A stretch of 64,000 nt of DNA from Phycisphaeraceae bacterium (GTDB lineage Bacteria; Planctomycetota; Phycisphaerae; Phycisphaerales; UBA1924): positions 124,001 through 188,000 of the forward strand of contig JACKHC010000001.1 of the NCBI GenBank assembly GCA_020639235.1, given 5' to 3'. Each line of letters starts with the position of its first letter. The first letter of the stretch is position 1. The translations under genes and the position numbers were made by a program. Shown piece after piece: positions 43,291 through 51,777 of the stretch. Under the pieces are notes generated by a model. The model had not been told where the DNA came from, made no database searches, and was given only the letters and a program-made list of their open reading frames with translations.

Positions 43291-44103
43291 ATGAACCCGC
43301 GGCTACTCGCACTCCTCCTCGCGCTCATCCCCGCATCACTCGCGCCGGCCCAAACCGCCGAGACCGACGCCGAACCATCACTCTCGCTCCGCACGACCCC
43401 CGACTGGACCGTCAAGATCGAGCCCATGCTCTGGGCACCCGCGCTCGCCGGCGATTTCGAGGTTGGGGATGGGGGGGGCGACTCCTTCAACGCCGAATGG
43501 ATCAACGCCGACGAAGTCACCCTCGCCCCCGCAGGGCGCGTCACCATCAACGCCGACGACTGGCGATTCCTCTTCGAGGGCTTCGCCGTCTCCGCAGACA
43601 ACGACGACAGGGTCCGCAACACATTCACCGCCGACGGAGTCACCTTCACGCGCGGCACCGACGCCGACCTCAACCTCGATCTCTCCGTCTTCAAACTCGC
43701 CGCCGGCAAGGAAATCTGGCGCAAGCCCTTCTCCGAAGATGTCGCCCTGGCGCTGGATGTCTACGCCGGCGCACGACTCATCGATATCGATCTCAACCTC
43801 GAGAACGCCGCCGGCGCCTCCATCGGAGGCGACGGCATCTGGATCGAACCACTCGCCGGCTTCAATGTCGCCTTCGAACTCCCACGCGGCTTCGACCTCC
43901 GCTTCGCCCTCGACGGCGGCGTCGCGCTCGGCGAGGACATCGGCTTCGATTACCAAGTCGTCGCCGCATTCGGATGGCGCTTCGCCGACAACGTGGGCAT
44001 CGAGATCGGCTTCCGGCACATTTCATTCGATGTCAACGACAACGACTTCGCCTTCGACGGCTGGGCCGCGGGCCTCTTCGGCTCCATCGTCATCTACTTC
44101 TAA
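43291..44103 (+). CDS. Outer-membrane beta-barrel-like protein
   Basis: 270 residues from the ATG at 43291. Signal peptide to LAPAQ. Long amphipathic strands (WTVKIEPMLWAPALAGDF, WRFLFEGFAVSADN, LALDVYAGARLIDIDL, FNVAFELPRGFDLRFALDGG, VGIEIGFRHISFDV) and the C-terminal GSIVIYF with the final Phe of BAM substrates. Family not identified; it may be an OmpW- or porin-like small barrel. The next gene, rsmD, starts 10 nt after the stop. Confidence 0.7.
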   Translation: MNPRLLALLLALIPASLAPAQTAETDAEPSLSLRTTPDWTVKIEPMLWAPALAGDFEVGDGGGDSFNAEWINADEVTLAPAGRVTINADDWRFLFEGFAVSADNDDRVRNTFTADGVTFTRGTDADLNLDLSVFKLAAGKEIWRKPFSEDVALALDVYAGARLIDIDLNLENAAGASIGGDGIWIEPLAGFNVAFELPRGFDLRFALDGGVALGEDIGFDYQVVAAFGWRFADNVGIEIGFRHISFDVNDNDFAFDGWAAGLFGSIVIYF

Positions 44104-44113
44104 GGGGCCTCGC

Positions 44114-44749
44114 GTGATCCGAATCATTTCAGGCGATTACAAGGGCCGACGCATCGAAACCCCCAAGGACGCATCCAAGACGCGCCCCGTCCCCGATCGC
44201 GTCCGCACCGCACTCTTCAACATGCTCCGCGGACACCTCGAAGGGGGCCGCCCCGTCCTCGACGCCTTCGCCGGCGTCGGCAGTTTCGCGCTCGAGGCCG
44301 CGTCGCGCGGCGCGCACGTCGTCGCCATCGAGCGCGACCGCGAGATCGCCGAAATCCTCCGCCGCAACGCCGAGACGCTCGGCGCAACCGACCGACTGCA
44401 GATCATCCAGCACGACGCCCTCGGCGCCTCCGTCCTCTCGCGCTGCCCGCAGCCCGTGCATGTGATCTTCTTCGACCCCCCCTACCCCATGATGCAGGAC
44501 CCGCCCCAGCGCAAACGCATCCTCGATCAGTTCGTGCGCCTCATCGCGATGCTCGACGACGAAGACGGGGGCGGCTTCGCCATCCTCCGCACACCCTGGC
44601 CCCTCAACGACCGCGAAGTCATCGGCGAAGACGAACAAGGCGAACCCGTCGCCACCAAGAAGCCCGTCCCGCTCGAACTCGAAGGCGCACGCGGCCCCGA
44701 AACCCACATCTACGGCTCAATGGCCGTCCACTGGTATCAGAAGGCGTGA
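44114..44749 (+). CDS. rsmD: 16S rRNA (guanine(966)-N(2))-methyltransferase RsmD
   Basis: 211 residues from GTG at 44114. IRIISGDYKGRRIETP, RPVPDRVRTALFNML, VLDAFAGVGSFALEAASRGA (SAM binding) and FFDPPYP (121-124 DPPY, active site) identify RsmD. C-terminal acidic insert (LDDEDGGGF) is a small variation. Methylates G966 of 16S rRNA. Located 10 nt after the barrel gene, so likely cotranscribed. Confidence 0.93.
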   Translation: MIRIISGDYKGRRIETPKDASKTRPVPDRVRTALFNMLRGHLEGGRPVLDAFAGVGSFALEAASRGAHVVAIERDREIAEILRRNAETLGATDRLQIIQHDALGASVLSRCPQPVHVIFFDPPYPMMQDPPQRKRILDQFVRLIAMLDDEDGGGFAILRTPWPLNDREVIGEDEQGEPVATKKPVPLELEGARGPETHIYGSMAVHWYQKA

Positions 44750-44756
44750 TCCCTCA

Positions 44757-44808
44757 CTCCCCCGCCGCCGGCTGGGGAGGTGCCGAGCGCAGCGAGGCGA
44801 TGGGGGAC
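44757..44808. repeat. Dispersed two-hairpin repeat R1, copy C
   Basis: CTCCCCCGCCGCCGGCTGGGGAG hairpin, then GCCGAGCGCAGCGAGGC, then GATGGGGGAC. Fills the space between the convergent rsmD and BaiN-like genes. Confidence 0.6.
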
Positions 44809-46113
44809 TCAACCTTGTAGCGTCGCCGCCGCGCTCGTCCCCGCCACAAACCCAGAAGCCCACGCCCACTGGAAGTTGTACCCACCGATCGGGCCGTCCA
44901 CATCGCAGATCTCCCCCGCGAAGTACAACCCCCTCGTGATCTTTGACTCCATCGTCTCAAGATCAATCTCGTCCAGCGGCACACCCCCCGCCGTCACCTC
45001 CGCGTAGTTCCACCCGCGATCCGAGTGAATCTCGATCACCATCTCAGTCAGCGCCCGCGCCAGCGCCTTGCGCTGCTCGCGCGTCAGCGAATGCCCAGGC
45101 GCGCCCGCCTCCACGCCGACCTGCGCGCACACCGCCTCGATCAACCGCGCAGGCATCGCCGACCGCGCCCGTTGCGAGAAGTACCTCCCGACCGTCGCCG
45201 CGCCGATCGTCTGCAGCTCACGATCCACATCATCCATCGTCGCGCCGCCCACCCAGTTCGCCACAAGCACCGCCCCGGCGTCATCCATCCGCGCATCGGT
45301 GTAGTACCGCGAGATGTCCATCGCGCACGGACCCGACAACCCGAAGTGCGTGCAGAGCAATGATCCTGAGACCGCCTTAATCCGCTTGCCCGTCGATGAC
45401 CGCACCTCCAGCGTCGCGTCCGTCGTCAGCCCGCTCAACGCCTTGAGCCAGTCGCTCCTCGCGTGATTGATCACCAACGGCGCCAGCGCCGGGAACACCC
45501 GCGCCGTCACCGAATGCCCCAGCGACTTCGCGATCCCGTGACCGTGCCCGTCCGATCCCGACCGCGGCAGACTCTTCCCCCCGGTACACAGAATCACCCG
45601 CCGCGCCCGGATCACCTCATCCCCCTTTTCGCCAAACTCCGCCCCCGCGCGACGAATCACGAATCCATCGCCCTCTTGCTCCACCGACCACACCCGCCAC
45701 GGATAGACCAACTCAACACCCGCCTCCCGCGCCGCCCGGAGCAGCGCATCCAGCACCGTCCGCGCCTTGTCCGTCGTCGGGAACAGCTTCCCCGTCTCCT
45801 CGCGCTTGAGCGTCACGCCCAACGCACTAAAGAACCGCGTCGCGTCCGCCACCGTGAACCGACCCAGTACCTTCCGAACCGCGCCCGTTGACGACCCCGC
45901 GTACAACCTCGGGTCCACCACATCGTGCGTCACATTGCACCGACCCCCCCCCGCCACCAGGATCTTCGCGCCCAGCGTCCGCGCCCCGTCAATCGCGCAG
46001 ATGCGCAACTTCCCGCCGCGATCGCGCGCCGCTCGCCCCGCGCTGATCGCGCTCATCAATCCGGCGGCGCCGGCCCCCACCACCGCGATGTCTTGCGCAC
46101 GTTCGCTGCTCAC
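44809..46113 (-). CDS. BaiN/HI0933-family flavoprotein (NAD(P)/FAD oxidoreductase)
   Basis: 434 residues, starting at GTG 46113. FAD fingerprint IAVVGAGAAGLMSAISAGRA, KILVAGGGRCNVTH (family hallmark), LCTGGKSLPRSGSDGHGH, LYFAGEICDVDGPIGGYNFQWAWASG. Role in most bacteria unknown; BaiN of gut bacteria reduces bile acid intermediates. Its start overlaps the gnd stop (GTGA), so the two are translationally coupled. Confidence 0.88.
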   Translation of the reverse strand: MSSERAQDIAVVGAGAAGLMSAISAGRAARDRGGKLRICAIDGARTLGAKILVAGGGRCNVTHDVVDPRLYAGSSTGAVRKVLGRFTVADATRFFSALGVTLKREETGKLFPTTDKARTVLDALLRAAREAGVELVYPWRVWSVEQEGDGFVIRRAGAEFGEKGDEVIRARRVILCTGGKSLPRSGSDGHGHGIAKSLGHSVTARVFPALAPLVINHARSDWLKALSGLTTDATLEVRSSTGKRIKAVSGSLLCTHFGLSGPCAMDISRYYTDARMDDAGAVLVANWVGGATMDDVDRELQTIGAATVGRYFSQRARSAMPARLIEAVCAQVGVEAGAPGHSLTREQRKALARALTEMVIEIHSDRGWNYAEVTAGGVPLDEIDLETMESKITRGLYFAGEICDVDGPIGGYNFQWAWASGFVAGTSAAATLQG

Positions 46114-47663
46114 ACGGGCGATTCAACTCGAGGCGAAACCGGCCAGTCCAGATGGAAGAACCTCCCCCGCGGCTCATCAACACGTTCATAGGTGTGCGCC
46201 CCGAAGTAATCCCGCTGCGCCTGCAACAACTTCGCCGGCAGCACCGCGTGCCGGTACGAGTCGTAGTACGCCAGCGCCGACATCATCGCCGGCATCGGCA
46301 CTCCACCCACCGCCGCCGACGCCACCACCTCGCGCCACGCGTCCTGACCCCTGGCGATCGCCTCCCCGAAGAACGGGTCGAGCAACAGGTTCACGAGCGA
46401 CCGATCCCGCCGGTACGCCTGCGTGATCCGCTGCAGGAACCGCGCCCGGATGATGCAACCGCCACGCCACATCGCCGCCAGCCCCGCGAAGTCCACGCCC
46501 CACCCATACTCCGCGCTCGCCGATGCCATGATCTGAAACCCCTGCGCATAGGCGCAGATCTTCGAGCAGTACAGCGCGTGCTCCACCGCCTCCACAAACC
46601 GCTCCTCTGTCCCGAACCGCGCCGCCATCGCCCGGCGCGCCTCCTCATGCCCCGGCCCCTGAAGCACCCCGCTCGCGCGCACCCGCTCGTCCTTCAGCGC
46701 GCTCATCCCGCGCGCAAAAACCGCCTCCGCGATCGTCATCGCCGGCGCGCCGAACTTCAGCGCCGCCTCGCTCGTCCACCGACCCGTCCCCTTCTGCCCC
46801 GCCTTGTCGAGCACCACATCTACAAACGGTTTGCCCGTCCGCGCATCCTTCTCCCCGAGAATGTCCGCCGTGATCTCGATCAGGTACGAGTCCAGCTCGC
46901 CCCTGTTCCACTCTGTGAACACCTCCGCGCACCGCGCCGGCTCCAGCCCCGCGACGCCCCGTAGCAGATGGAACGCCTCGCAGATCAACTGCATATCCGC
47001 GTACTCGATGCCGTTGTGCACCATCTTCACGAAGTGACCCGCGCCATCAGGCCCCACATACCCCGTGCACGGCTCACCGCCCGTCACCGGCTCGCCCGCG
47101 CTCGCCGTCTCGATCGGCCTCCCCGTCTCCGCATCCACCTTCGCCGCGATCGCCTTCCACACCGGCTCGAGCAACTTCCACGCCTCCCGGTCCCCGCCCG
47201 GCATGAGCGACGGCCCGAATCGCGCGCCCAACTCCCCGCCCGACACGCCCGACCCGATGAAGTGAATCCCCCGCGCCCGCAGCGCCTGCTCGCGCCGCTG
47301 CGTGTCCTCCCAGTGCGCGTTGCCCCCGTCAACAATCAAATCCCCCGCGTCCATCTCGTCCGCCAGTTGCCCGATCACGGCGTCCGTCCCCGCCCCCGCC
47401 TGCACCATGATCACCACCCGCCTGGGCCTCTTGAGCGACGCCACGAAGTCCCGCAGCTCCGCGTACCCCGCAAGCGAACCACCCAGCTTCCCGAACGACC
47501 CCGCCGGGTGCTCCCCAACGAACTCCGTCATCTTCGAGGTCGTCCGGTTGTACACCGCGATCGCGAAGCCGTGGTCCGCGATATTCAGCGCCAGGTTCTG
47601 GCCCATCACCGCCAGGCCGATCAGCCCGATGTCGTTTGAGGGGGGCGTCGACGATGAAGGCAT
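46110..47663 (-). CDS. gnd: 6-phosphogluconate dehydrogenase (decarboxylating)
   Basis: 517 residues. GLIGLAVMGQNLALNIADHGF (NADP binding), VDGGNAHWEDTQRREQAL, HFIGSGVSGGELGARFGPSLMPGG, GHFVKMVHNGIEYADMQLI (catalytic Lys and neighbouring Asn), and GTGRWTSEAAL fit Gnd. Longer than the usual 470-480, mainly by a short N-terminus and insert. Produces ribulose 5-phosphate and NADPH in the oxidative pentose phosphate pathway. The GTGA overlap with the BaiN gene suggests an operon. Confidence 0.94.
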   Translation of the reverse strand: MPSSSTPPSNDIGLIGLAVMGQNLALNIADHGFAIAVYNRTTSKMTEFVGEHPAGSFGKLGGSLAGYAELRDFVASLKRPRRVVIMVQAGAGTDAVIGQLADEMDAGDLIVDGGNAHWEDTQRREQALRARGIHFIGSGVSGGELGARFGPSLMPGGDREAWKLLEPVWKAIAAKVDAETGRPIETASAGEPVTGGEPCTGYVGPDGAGHFVKMVHNGIEYADMQLICEAFHLLRGVAGLEPARCAEVFTEWNRGELDSYLIEITADILGEKDARTGKPFVDVVLDKAGQKGTGRWTSEAALKFGAPAMTIAEAVFARGMSALKDERVRASGVLQGPGHEEARRAMAARFGTEERFVEAVEHALYCSKICAYAQGFQIMASASAEYGWGVDFAGLAAMWRGGCIIRARFLQRITQAYRRDRSLVNLLLDPFFGEAIARGQDAWREVVASAAVGGVPMPAMMSALAYYDSYRHAVLPAKLLQAQRDYFGAHTYERVDEPRGRFFHLDWPVSPRVESPV

Positions 47664-47742
47664 GGCGCGTGCTCCGAAGTCGTGTCCGATCGATCCGCGG
47701 GCGATTGTCGATCAGATACCCCCACCGGGCAACCGCGCGCAG

Positions 47743-47771
47743 AAAAGAGGCGGCCCCAGAAGAGCCGCCTC
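47743..47771 (-). terminator. Rho-independent terminator of the PEP-CTERM gene (47805)
   Basis: GAGGCGGC (47747-47754) and GCCGCCTC (47764-47771) pair; on the minus strand TTTT follows. Similar in arms and loop to the terminator at 38171. Confidence 0.8.
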
Positions 47772-47804
47772 CGATCCAATGCAATCAGACAAAGCGCCGC
47801 CGAG

Positions 47805-48497
47805 TCACCGACGACGACGGGAAGCCGCCAAGCCAACGCCCATCAGGCCGATCGAGGCCGCACCCGGCGTCGGAATCGCGATGAACAGGAAGTCCTTGGT
47901 CCCGCCCGAATGGTGACTGCTGTCCAGCCACCCGCGCCCGACCCAGTACCCCTGCCCCTCCTGCGGATGCCCCGCCAGGCGGTGTTCGTCCTGAAGGAAC
48001 AGGAACGAGTCGTTGTCCCCGTTGTTCACATCAAACATCGAGAAGATCGTCCCATTCGCCACATCGGGGTTGCCCAGCGAAGTGAGCGTCCCGGTGTTCA
48101 GCGGGTCGCTGGGAGTGACCACCCACCCCGTCCCGTCCGGCCCGACATTGGCCCGGTACTCGAAGTCGAGCGCGTACGCGCCCTCGCCGAATCCGTACCC
48201 CGTGCCGGTATCCACCCCGCCGAACACGGTGCCGGCGATCGTGATGCGATAGTCACCCCCGCCATCGTCAAACACCGACAGCACCGTGTCACCAAAGGTG
48301 TTCATCGAGAAGGTGGTCACACCCCCGGTGCCACCAATGGAACTGAACAGGTTGTCGAAGCGCAGGCCATACGGCGGCGGATTCTCGTTCCCGTCCGGAT
48401 GGTCATAGCACTGATACGAAGCAATAAGGCCCGCATTCGCCGAAGCGCACAGGCAGCACACGCCGGCGAGAATCGCCGATGGCAGGACGCGTTTCAT
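47805..48497 (-). CDS. Secreted PEP-CTERM protein
   Basis: 230 residues from the ATG at 48497 with GGAAGGAAG upstream. Signal peptide to ASANAG; a beta-rich body with YDHPDGNENPPPYGLRFDNL, DTVLSVFDDGGGDYRITI; C-terminus FIAIPTPGAASIGLMGVGL then RRRR. Likely exported to the surface by the exosortase system. Upstream (48498-48759) is a 262-nt gap holding the divergent atpG promoter. Confidence 0.8.
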   Translation of the reverse strand: MKRVLPSAILAGVCCLCASANAGLIASYQCYDHPDGNENPPPYGLRFDNLFSSIGGTGGVTTFSMNTFGDTVLSVFDDGGGDYRITIAGTVFGGVDTGTGYGFGEGAYALDFEYRANVGPDGTGWVVTPSDPLNTGTLTSLGNPDVANGTIFSMFDVNNGDNDSFLFLQDEHRLAGHPQEGQGYWVGRGWLDSSHHSGGTKDFLFIAIPTPGAASIGLMGVGLAASRRRR

Positions 48498-48743
48498 GAT
48501 TTCTTCCTTCCCGAAAGAACTTCCCAACCAGCCGACCCGCATGACCCCCATGCGGCATCGACAACCCAACCATCGAATCACGGACACTTCAGCCGCGATT
48601 ACCGGCGAGTATGGCACGCACTCCCATCAACGCAATCGATGACCCCAAAACGGGGGAAGCATTCTCAAAATCAGACCCTAATATCTTCCGAACGATCAGG
48701 CCGCCCGAACCGAGGCCCGATGGCAAGACCGGAGACTCCTCGC

Positions 48744-48749
48744 TATCCT
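48744..48749 (+). promoter_or_regulatory. Putative -10 box (TATCCT) of atpG
   Basis: TATCCT ends 10 nt before the ATG at 48760 and 1 nt before a GTG at 48751; no Shine-Dalgarno precedes the ATG. Confidence 0.4.
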
Positions 48750-48759
48750 TGTGCCCCCC

Positions 48760-49635
48760 ATGGCCCAGATCAGAGAAATCAAACTCCGGATGAAGGCGGT
48801 CGCGAACATCAAGCGCATCACGCGCACGATGCAGATGATCGCAACCAGCAAGTTCTCACGCGCCCAGATGCGCGCCACGGCCTCCAAGCCGTACACCGAG
48901 GGCGTCTTCGACCTCGTCCGCGAACTCTCTGCCCGCGCCGGCAACATCTCGCACCCCCTCATCGAGGGCACGCGCGCGGGCGCCAAGTCGCCGGAGATCG
49001 TCCTCGTCCTCACGTCCGATCGCGGGCTCTGCGGCCCCTACAACGGCTCGGTCCTCCGCACCGCCATGCCATACCTCCGCGCCAAGTCCGAAGCCCCGCG
49101 GCTCACCGAGATCGTCGGACGCAAGGGCCTCGGCGTCCTCAAGTTCAACAAGTTCACCATCGCGGCACACCACGCCGAGTTCGGCGACAACCCCAAGTTC
49201 GACGATGTCGAACGACTCGCGCAGCGCTACATGGACGAGTTCACGCGCGGCGAGATCTCCGGCGTCAAGGTCGTCTACATGCGCTTCCTCTCCACCGCGC
49301 GCCAGCGCCCGGAGATGCTCCAGCTCCTCCCGCTCAAGCCGCCCGCGCCCGCAGAGGGCGAAGAGACGGCCGCCTCGGTCGAGTACGAGTTCACGCCCGA
49401 ACCCAAGAAACTTCTCAACGACCTCCTGCCCGTCACGGTCAAGACCACGCTCTACCAGTGCTTCCTCGACGCCGTCGTCTCCGAACACGTGGCGCGCATG
49501 GTCGCCATGAAGGCCGCCACAGATAACGCGGGCAAGATGGGCAAGTCGCTGCAGCGCACGTTCAACCGCGCCCGCCAGGCGCAGATCACGACGGAACTGA
49601 TGGAAGTGATCTCCGGCGCCGCCGCCCTCGAATAA
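48760..49635 (+). CDS. atpG: ATP synthase F1 gamma subunit, isolated gene
   Basis: 291 residues from the ATG at 48760. N-terminal helix MAQIREIKLRMKAVANIKRI, RTMQMIATSKFSRAQ, VLVLTSDRGLCGPYNGSV and the C-terminal helix MVAMKAATDNAGKMGKSLQR, then RARQAQITTELMEVISGA are canonical. Rotor shaft of F1. There is no atpA, atpD or atpC next to it, so the F1 genes are dispersed or this is a second, split copy. Confidence 0.95.
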   Translation: MAQIREIKLRMKAVANIKRITRTMQMIATSKFSRAQMRATASKPYTEGVFDLVRELSARAGNISHPLIEGTRAGAKSPEIVLVLTSDRGLCGPYNGSVLRTAMPYLRAKSEAPRLTEIVGRKGLGVLKFNKFTIAAHHAEFGDNPKFDDVERLAQRYMDEFTRGEISGVKVVYMRFLSTARQRPEMLQLLPLKPPAPAEGEETAASVEYEFTPEPKKLLNDLLPVTVKTTLYQCFLDAVVSEHVARMVAMKAATDNAGKMGKSLQRTFNRARQAQITTELMEVISGAAALE

Positions 49636-49756
49636 CCGCACCGAATCCACTCGAAAAATGGCTCGCGAATCATCGCGATCGCTGTTCGCATGCGCGCGCC
49701 CGCGCGGTAGACTGATCTCCCCGTGGTGAGGCGGGATGCAGGCGGGAGAGTGAGAC

Positions 49757-50257
49757 ATGGCCACAGCGCGAGAGCGATACGCCGACGATGCTTTCGAGCG
49801 TTCGCTCGCGCAGTTCGAACGCCTCGTCCAGAGCGTCGGGTCCAAGCGATTCGCCGCCGCCATGAACCTCACCACCCGTCAGGTCAACCGGATGCTCTCG
49901 GGCACGCAGCCCAACCCGGTTGATCGAATCGTCCGCACCCTCCAGTCCTGCGAAGCGCAGGTCGGCGACGAGGTCATCGAGTACATCTGCCAGGAAGCCG
50001 GCGGCTCCTTCGTCCGCGACGAAGCCACCATCGACGCCTCCGCCGTCAACGCCGTCCGCGAATGCGCCGAAGCGATCGCCGCCATCTCCGACGGCCAGAT
50101 CACCGTCATCGACGAACGCGAAGTCCGCCAGGCCATCGCCGCGCTCACATCGCTCGTCCGTATGGCCCAGGCCCAGCGCGTCGACGGCCAACCCGTCAAG
50201 ATCAAGCCCGTCGTCCGGTCCGAAGCGCTCAATCACGACCGCTCGCTCAAGGACTGA
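49757..50257 (+). CDS. Helix-turn-helix protein, unknown
   Basis: 166 residues with GGGAGAG before the ATG. An HTH-like RFAAAMNLTTRQVNRMLSGTQPNPVDRIVRTL, then DEVIEYICQEAGGSFV, VNAVRECAEAIAAISDG, REVRQAIAALTSLV. Resembles phage CII (CP76)-type regulators only loosely. Functions as a DNA-binding regulator by inference. A TAGACT lies upstream at 49708. Confidence 0.5.
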   Translation: MATARERYADDAFERSLAQFERLVQSVGSKRFAAAMNLTTRQVNRMLSGTQPNPVDRIVRTLQSCEAQVGDEVIEYICQEAGGSFVRDEATIDASAVNAVRECAEAIAAISDGQITVIDEREVRQAIAALTSLVRMAQAQRVDGQPVKIKPVVRSEALNHDRSLKD

Positions 50258-50269
50258 CCGCGCCCCCGC

Positions 50270-51562
50270 TCAACGCAGGAACATCCCCGCGATCGCCGCC
50301 GTCGTCCAGCTCGCCAGCGCGCCCGCGACCATCGCCCTCGGCGCCAGCCGCGCCAGTTCACCCCGCCGCGACGGCGCCAGCGCCGAGATCCCGCCGATCT
50401 GAATCCCGATCGACGCAACATTCGCGAATCCGCACAACGCGAACATCGAGATCGCCGACGACCGCGCGCTGATCCGCGCCCCCTCCGTGCCGTGAATCAT
50501 CTCCGTCAGCGAGCTGTACGCGATGAACTCCGTCAGCATCACCTTCTGCCCCATGAGCGAACCCACCTCGCCAGCGTCGGTCCAGCCCACACCCATCACC
50601 CACGCCAGCGGCGCCAGCACCGCGCCAAGCGCCCATTCCACGCTGAACACCGGCAGCCCCCGCGCCTCGCGCCACGCCGCAACGCCCTCCAGCCCGCTGA
50701 ACCACGCCAAGGGCCAGTTCAGCAGCGCCACGATCGCCACGAACGCGATCAGCATCGCCGCCACATTCAGCGCCAGCTTCAGCCCGTCCGTGGCGCCGAT
50801 CGTCGCCGCCTCGAACACATTGGTCGCACGCTCGCTCTCACCAAGCTCCACATGCCGCTCGTCGGGAGGGCGCTCCGTCTCGGGCATCACGATCCGCGCC
50901 ATCACGATCGCCGCCGGCGCCGACATCACGCTCGCCAGCAGCAGATTGCGCGTCACCATCTCGCGCGCCGCATCGTCCGCGCCGCCGAGCAGCCCCACAT
51001 ACGCCGCCAAAACAGACCCCGCCATCGTCGCGAACCCGCCCACCATCAGCAGCATCAACTGCGCCCGCGTCATCCGCGCCAGCAGCGGCTTCACAACAAA
51101 CGGCGCCTCCGTCTGACCGATGAACACATTCGCCGCCGTCACCAGCGCCTCCGCGCCCGTCACACCCATCGTCCGCCGCAGCACCCACGCCAGCCCCGCG
51201 ATGATCTTCTGCATGATCCCGAAGTGGTACAGCACCGCGCTCAGCGCCGCGAAATAGATAATCACCGGCAGCGCCCGAATCGCGAACACCCACCCCCACG
51301 GCCCGGACTCGTCCGACAGCGCCTTACCGAAAATGAACTCGATCCCCGCACGCGCCGAGTCGATCACGCCGGTCACGAACACCGCCAGCACATTCACGGC
51401 CGCAACGATCGGCGGAAAGGTCAGCGCCAGCGCCGCGATCACAACCTGCACGATCACGCCCGCGAGCACCAGCCGCCACGGCACACGCCTGCGATCAAAC
51501 GAGATCAGCCACGCGATCGCGATGAACACCGCAACGCCCAGCACGCCGATGAGTCGTTCCAT
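50270..51562 (-). CDS. nupC: Concentrative nucleoside transporter (CNT/NupC type)
   Basis: 430 residues with about ten helices. Signatures: ALPVIIYFAALSAVLYHFGIMQ, GAEALVTAANVFIGQTEAPFVVKPLL, MVGGFATMAGSVLAAYVG, ISARSSAISMFALCGFANVASIGIQIGG. Imports nucleosides with Na+ or H+. No adjacent nucleoside enzymes. Confidence 0.9.
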   Translation of the reverse strand: MERLIGVLGVAVFIAIAWLISFDRRRVPWRLVLAGVIVQVVIAALALTFPPIVAAVNVLAVFVTGVIDSARAGIEFIFGKALSDESGPWGWVFAIRALPVIIYFAALSAVLYHFGIMQKIIAGLAWVLRRTMGVTGAEALVTAANVFIGQTEAPFVVKPLLARMTRAQLMLLMVGGFATMAGSVLAAYVGLLGGADDAAREMVTRNLLLASVMSAPAAIVMARIVMPETERPPDERHVELGESERATNVFEAATIGATDGLKLALNVAAMLIAFVAIVALLNWPLAWFSGLEGVAAWREARGLPVFSVEWALGAVLAPLAWVMGVGWTDAGEVGSLMGQKVMLTEFIAYSSLTEMIHGTEGARISARSSAISMFALCGFANVASIGIQIGGISALAPSRRGELARLAPRAMVAGALASWTTAAIAGMFLR

Positions 51563-51777
51563 GCACGCTCATCTACCACAACCACGCCCGTCTGGAAACA
51601 AAGCGACCGAGACGGGTCCGCCTCGGTCGCCTGGAGGAGATACGCCCCGGCGGGCCGTGTCGCTCGCCCCGCGCCGGCCACTCCGGGGTCTCGCTATCGC
51701 CGCTCATTCTTGACCCGCCCCGCCGAGTCGTGCAACCCCCCCATCCAATCGGCTAATCCCCGGTGGACAACCCGCGC

